Assembly (NCBI GenBank): GCA_030613445.1
Contig: JAUWLY010000100.1
Location: forward strand, 1-9,057
DNA length: 9,057 nt
Direction: 5' to 3'
Source: Candidatus Stahliibacteriota bacterium
GTDB lineage: Bacteria > Hydrothermota > Tepidihabitantia > SM23-42
This document shows positions 6,484 to 9,057 of this stretch, in pieces. A program made the position numbers and the translations under genes. The notes below the pieces were generated by a model. It did no database searches. It had not been told where the DNA came from and was given only the letters and a program-made list of their open reading frames with translations. Each line of letters begins with the position of its first letter. Positions within the stretch are counted from its first letter, which is position 1.

Positions 6484-6590
6484 TCAAGTTCCAAAATCCA
6501 AGAGCCAAGAACCAAAAGTCAAAAGCCACGAGCTAAGATAAAACGTATTTGGAACTTGGGATTTGGTTCTTGGGATTTGCGTTTTGGCAT
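6484..6590. repeat. word-based palindromic repeat, CCAAAT family, copy 2
   Basis: This occupies nearly the whole 110-bp spacer between the LiuC-like gene and the biotin carboxylase. CCAAGAACCAAA at 6505-6516 has an exact inverted copy at 6562-6573, and the left-half words AAGTTCCAAA recur inverted at about 6548-6557. It starts directly at the stop codon of the upstream gene (6591-6593) and reaches to within a few bases of the ATG at 6480. It shares 12-mers with copy 1. Short open frames across it, with peptides such as LGIWFLGF, are products of the repeat, not genes. Confidence 0.8.
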
Positions 6591-7385
6591 CTATACTTTG
6601 TTCCATTTCGGTTTTCTCTTGTCAAAAAAGGCTGCCATCCCTTCCTGACCTTCATCAGAAATACGCAATCGTGCAATCACCTCAGCAGTATACTCTCTGG
6701 CTTCATCAAAGGACATCTGGGCAACATTGCGTAATAACTCCTTGCATTTGGTAATTGCCTCTGGCCCACTCGATACTAGCCTCTTCACCAATTCGCCCAC
6801 AACGTCATCGAGTTCATCAAGAGGAACGACCATATTGATTAAACCCGCAGCATGGGCTCTCTCAGCAATCAACCGCTCACCAGTCAGAAAGAATTCACGG
6901 CACTTTCCCTCACCACACTTCTTCATCACATAAGGTGAAATGCACGCCGGGATAAGACCGAGTTTCACCTCGCTGAAACTGAATTTTGCCTGGTCTGCAG
7001 CAATGGCGATATCGCATACTGCAACAAACCCAGTGCCACCACCAATTGCGACACCGTTAACTTGAGCAATTGTCGGTTTTGGTGAAGCATAGATCTTATA
7101 AAACATATCCGCCAGTTCTAAAGACCCTTTCAGATTATCTTCATAAGAATAATCCTTGACCCGACGCATCCAGTTCAGGTCGGCACCAGCACAAAAAGAC
7201 TTACCTTTACCAGTTACAATGACCACCCGTACGTCGTTGTTCTCGGCGATACAGTCAAAAACCTCACTCAATTCCTTTATCATTATGTCATTGAAGGCAT
7301 TATGAACATCCGGACGGTTGAAAGTCACCTTTGCTACTTTGTTTTCAATATCATACAAAAGTGTCTGCAGGTTTTCTCCTTGCAT
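6591..7385 (-). CDS. liuC: methylglutaconyl-CoA hydratase-like crotonase
   Basis: Likely hydrates 3-methylglutaconyl-CoA to HMG-CoA, the step after methylcrotonyl-CoA carboxylase in leucine/isovalerate breakdown. It is a 264-residue crotonase. Seen: SFCAGADLNWMRR (63-75), the LiuC/AtuE-type form of the oxyanion segment, IGGGTGFVAVCD (114-125), and FSEVKLGLIPACISPYV (137-153) with E139 as acid/base residue. The first catalytic glutamate of ordinary enoyl-CoA hydratases is replaced by G119, as in bacterial LiuC-like proteins. This separates it from the crotonase at 1480-2256. AGGGGG lies 9 nt before the ATG, clear of the repeat upstream. It sits between carboxylase beta and alpha genes, an order seen in liu-type clusters. 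Another branched enoyl-CoA (for example in an isoprenoid route) cannot be excluded. Confidence 0.85.
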   Translation of the reverse strand: MQGENLQTLLYDIENKVAKVTFNRPDVHNAFNDIMIKELSEVFDCIAENNDVRVVIVTGKGKSFCAGADLNWMRRVKDYSYEDNLKGSLELADMFYKIYASPKPTIAQVNGVAIGGGTGFVAVCDIAIAADQAKFSFSEVKLGLIPACISPYVMKKCGEGKCREFFLTGERLIAERAHAAGLINMVVPLDELDDVVGELVKRLVSSGPEAITKCKELLRNVAQMSFDEAREYTAEVIARLRISDEGQEGMAAFFDKRKPKWNKV

Positions 7386-7410
7386 AAACTATATCCCCCT
7401 ATTTTTTAAT

Positions 7411-7518
7411 TACAAATTTCAAATCAGAAATGCCAAATGAAATCCAAATGTCCAATGTCAAATTAAAGCATTGAGGCTTTGACATTCCTTTGATATTTAG
7501 CCTTTGGCATTTGTCATT
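7411..7518. repeat. word-based palindromic repeat, CCAAAT family, copy 3
   Basis: Two 41-nt arms, 7422-7462 and 7478-7518, match as an ungapped inverted repeat at 26 of 41 positions. A perfect 9-bp inner stem (AATGTCAAA 7454-7462 with TTTGACATT 7478-7486) and a second block AAATGCCAAA near the ends account for most of the match. The right arm overlaps the end of the cupin gene, whose last codons and TGA (7514-7516) lie in it. It shares the 12-mer TTTGGCATTTGT with copy 1. It stops before the Shine-Dalgarno site of the LiuC-like gene. Confidence 0.8.
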
Positions 7519-7843
7519 GATTATCTTCTCCCAAGGTTTTTGTTTGAGTCGGTTCAATGAGCAAAATCCAGGCAGGTTTTTTTGCACGCGAACGGTGCCG
7601 CTTCCCTCTTTTCACCAAATAACCTTCATTCTCTCTGAGCTCGACGGCACCTTCTTCTGTATCAATGGAAATCTTGCCTTTGAGTACCATGAACAACTCA
7701 TCCTCATCGCGATGTGTGTGCCAGTTGTAAACACCGTGGATCTTGGCGATACGCAAAGCAGTATCATTAATATAGGCAATATCCTTAGGTTGCCACGGGT
7801 CTTTGACACCCTTGATAATATCCTTAAGTTTGATTTTTTTCAC
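7514..7843 (-). CDS. small single-domain cupin protein
   Basis: A 109-residue protein consisting of one cupin barrel, probably cytoplasmic and metal-binding. Motif 1 is WHTHRDEDELFMVLKG, giving ligands H42, H44 and E49. Motif 2 is GYLVKRGKRHR with H83, and K-R-G in place of the usual P-x-G. The set is the full 3-His/1-Glu site. The substrate or reaction is not recognisable; such small cupins include isomerases, dioxygenases and ligand-binding proteins. The start is GTG, fixed by a strong AAAGGAGG. The gene stands between carboxylase beta and the LiuC-like hydratase, so it is probably co-transcribed with them, but no known step of leucine degradation needs it. The end of the frame lies inside a palindromic repeat, so the last few residues may have been altered by its insertion. 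Confidence 0.82.
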   Translation of the reverse strand: MKKIKLKDIIKGVKDPWQPKDIAYINDTALRIAKIHGVYNWHTHRDEDELFMVLKGKISIDTEEGAVELRENEGYLVKRGKRHRSRAKKPAWILLIEPTQTKTLGEDNQ

Positions 7844-7847
7844 TGCA

Positions 7848-7853
7848 CCTCCT
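7848..7853 (-). promoter_or_regulatory. Shine-Dalgarno site fixing a GTG start
   Basis: AGGAGG (within AAAGGAGGTG) on the minus strand, 4 nt before the GTG at 7843. It decides that the cupin gene begins at this GTG, since its first residues KKIKLKD have no ATG. Confidence 0.7.
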
Positions 7854-7865
7854 TTTTGCCGTAAT

Positions 7866-7917
7866 GGTTATTGGGTTAGGGTTATGATACTGGATTTCAA
7901 GCATCCAAACCCAAACC
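7866..7917. repeat. inverted repeat between the carboxylase beta and cupin genes
   Basis: GGTTATTGGGTTAGG (7866-7880) can pair with CCAAACCCAAACC (7905-7917), with a 2-nt bulge and one mismatch and a loop of about 24 nt. It lies 17 nt after the stop codon of the carboxylase beta gene. No T-tract follows in the direction of transcription, so termination is doubtful. Its words differ from those of the other repeats. Confidence 0.45.
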
Positions 7918-7934
7918 TACGTTCCATGTTTTGA

Positions 7935-9057
7935 TTACATTCGGAAAACTCCAAATTTGTGGTCAGGAATTGGCGCATTGAGTGCCATGGCAATGGCTAA
8001 ACCAAGTAGCTGTCGTGTATCTAAAGGATCGATAATTCCATCATCCCACAATCGAGCAGTCGAGAAATATGCACTTGATTCGTTCTCGTACTTAACCAAG
8101 ATGGGGTTTCTTATTTCTTCTATCTCTTTAGGCGTAGGCTCTTTACCCTTTTTTGTCAAAGCCCTCACTTTGATATCAGTCAAAACACTTGCAGCTTGTT
8201 TACCACCCATGACACAGATCCTCGCGGTTGGCCACATCCAGAGAAGTCGCGGATCATAAGCCCGTCCGCACATACCATAGTTACCGGCGCCGTATGATCC
8301 ACCTATTATGACCGTGAACTTGGGTACCTGGGCATTAGCTACCGCGTGCACCAATTTAGCACCGTCTTTAGCAATACCTTGATGCTCGTACGTCTTACCG
8401 ACAATAAAACCCGTGATGTTCTGCAGGAAAAGCAATGGGATTTTCCTCACTGCACACATCGTAATAAAATGTGCACCTTTTTGAGAGGATTCAGAGAACA
8501 AGACTCCGTTATTCGCAAGGATGCCGATTGGATAACCCATGATACGTGCAAAACCGCAGACAATAGTTGGTCCGTACAATTCCTTGAATTCATGGAATTC
8601 ACTAAGGTCAACCAGACGTGCAATAATTTCTCTCATATCAAAGGTCTTCTTACGATCTCTGGGGATAATCCCATACAGTTCTGATGGATCATATGCTGGC
8701 TCTTCTGGCTCTTTCCTTGCAAGCGGGAATTTTGACGACGCACCCAAATTCTCCACGATATTACGCGTGATTTCAATGGCGTGCTCGTCACTGACCGCAT
8801 AGTGGTCAGCGACACCAGAGATACGACAATGCACATCAGCACCACCTAAATCCTCTTCACTAACAACTTCACCAGTTGCCGCCTTAACCAAAGGAGGTCC
8901 GCCAATATAGATAGTACCCACCCCTTTGACAATAACCACCTCATCACTCATCGCCGGTTGATACGCACCACCTGCAGTACAGAACCCCATAACCACTGAT
9001 ATTTGAGGGATATTTTCAGCTGACATTCGCGCCTGGTTGAAAAATATCCTGCCGAAA
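7935..9057 (-). CDS. liuB: 3-methylcrotonyl-CoA carboxylase-type carboxyltransferase (beta) subunit, partial (5' end outside window)
   Basis: This subunit transfers CO2 from carboxybiotin to 3-methylcrotonyl-CoA. The frame stays open to the window edge; residues before the first internal Met (9026) read FGRIFFNQAR, a conserved part of the family, so the true start lies outside. About 373 C-terminal residues of an expected 530 or so are visible. Subfamily marks: SVVMGFCTAGGAYQPAMSDE, GGPPLVKAATGEVVSEEDLG, GADVHCRISGVADH, LLFLQNITGFIVG, GGSYGAGNYGMCGRAYDPR, and WMWPTARICVMGG. The ATGEVVSEEDLGGADVHC block and the GNYGMCGRA block fit methylcrotonyl- or geranyl-CoA carboxylase rather than propionyl-CoA carboxylase. 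The LiuC-like gene downstream favours methylcrotonyl-CoA. The biotin carboxylase and carrier genes further along would complete the enzyme. Confidence 0.9.
   Translation of the reverse strand, partial: FGRIFFNQARMSAENIPQISVVMGFCTAGGAYQPAMSDEVVIVKGVGTIYIGGPPLVKAATGEVVSEEDLGGADVHCRISGVADHYAVSDEHAIEITRNIVENLGASSKFPLARKEPEEPAYDPSELYGIIPRDRKKTFDMREIIARLVDLSEFHEFKELYGPTIVCGFARIMGYPIGILANNGVLFSESSQKGAHFITMCAVRKIPLLFLQNITGFIVGKTYEHQGIAKDGAKLVHAVANAQVPKFTVIIGGSYGAGNYGMCGRAYDPRLLWMWPTARICVMGGKQAASVLTDIKVRALTKKGKEPTPKEIEEIRNPILVKYENESSAYFSTARLWDDGIIDPLDTRQLLGLAIAMALNAPIPDHKFGVFRM

Noticed and set aside
6480..6595. CRISPR-like array of short repeated words
   Set aside because: Words are 7-12 nt, variable and arranged as a palindrome; there are no constant repeats of 23-40 nt with unique spacers and no cas genes.
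6549..6754. Plus-strand open frames with peptides such as LGIWFLGF
   Set aside because: They arise from the palindromic repeat and the antisense of the LiuC-like gene; the TTGGGATTTGG words translate into repetitive hydrophobic peptides.
7399..7587. Minus-strand open frame of 62 codons
   Set aside because: It overlaps the cupin gene in another frame and continues into repeat sequence; the peptide has no family features.
7490..7864. Plus-strand open frame of 124 codons
   Set aside because: Antisense to the cupin gene, which has a full metal-ligand set and a strong Shine-Dalgarno site.

Overview
All eleven protein genes lie on the minus strand, so the transcription order is right to left. The window starts inside a carboxyltransferase gene (right edge) and ends inside a 3-hydroxyacyl-CoA dehydrogenase gene (left edge). 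Base composition is moderate and slightly AT-rich by eye. Coding is dense, start sites are bacterial (AGGAGG-type Shine-Dalgarno sites, some GTG starts), and many spacers hold degenerate word-based palindromes. Such spacers and a stray S23/four-helix-bundle gene are often met in genomes of uncultured anaerobic bacterial phyla. That placement is an inference; there is no rRNA or other marker gene to test it.

Right part (7935-9057 down to 4349): an acyl-CoA carboxylase and hydratase module that looks like the middle of leucine/isovalerate degradation. It comprises a 3-methylcrotonyl-CoA carboxylase-type beta subunit (partial), a small cupin, a methylglutaconyl-CoA hydratase-like crotonase (LiuC-like), a biotin carboxylase, and a separate biotinyl carrier protein. 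The carboxylase would convert 3-methylcrotonyl-CoA to 3-methylglutaconyl-CoA, and the hydratase would make HMG-CoA. The alpha subunit, usually one chain in this enzyme family, is encoded here as two genes of 502 and 167 codons.

Middle part (3843-4283): an S23-type four-helix-bundle gene enclosed by a 24-bp imperfect inverted repeat, one copy of which contains its stop codon. It looks like a small inserted cassette between the carrier protein and the next genes.

Left-middle part (2314-3814): an IscU-type Fe-S scaffold, a GAF protein resembling free methionine-(R)-sulfoxide reductase, and a very cysteine-rich protein with two [4Fe-4S] motifs. These suggest Fe-S assembly and redox maintenance next to the acyl-CoA genes.

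Left part (1-2256): a second crotonase with both catalytic glutamates, and a two-domain 3-hydroxyacyl-CoA dehydrogenase running off the window. These are consecutive beta-oxidation steps.

Spacers fall into two classes. Gaps of 28-65 bp hold no palindrome, apart from the flanks of the S23 cassette. Gaps of 91-151 bp each hold a palindromic repeat that begins at or just after the stop codon of the upstream gene. Three of these share CCAAAT/CCAAGA words, one is built from ATCAG words and one is a short GGGTT hairpin. Three genes whose starts lie close behind a repeat lack a good Shine-Dalgarno site. I see no tRNA, rRNA, CRISPR array, transposase or convincing intrinsic terminator. I do not see an obvious new defence or biosynthetic system; the cassette and the repeats are the most unusual content.
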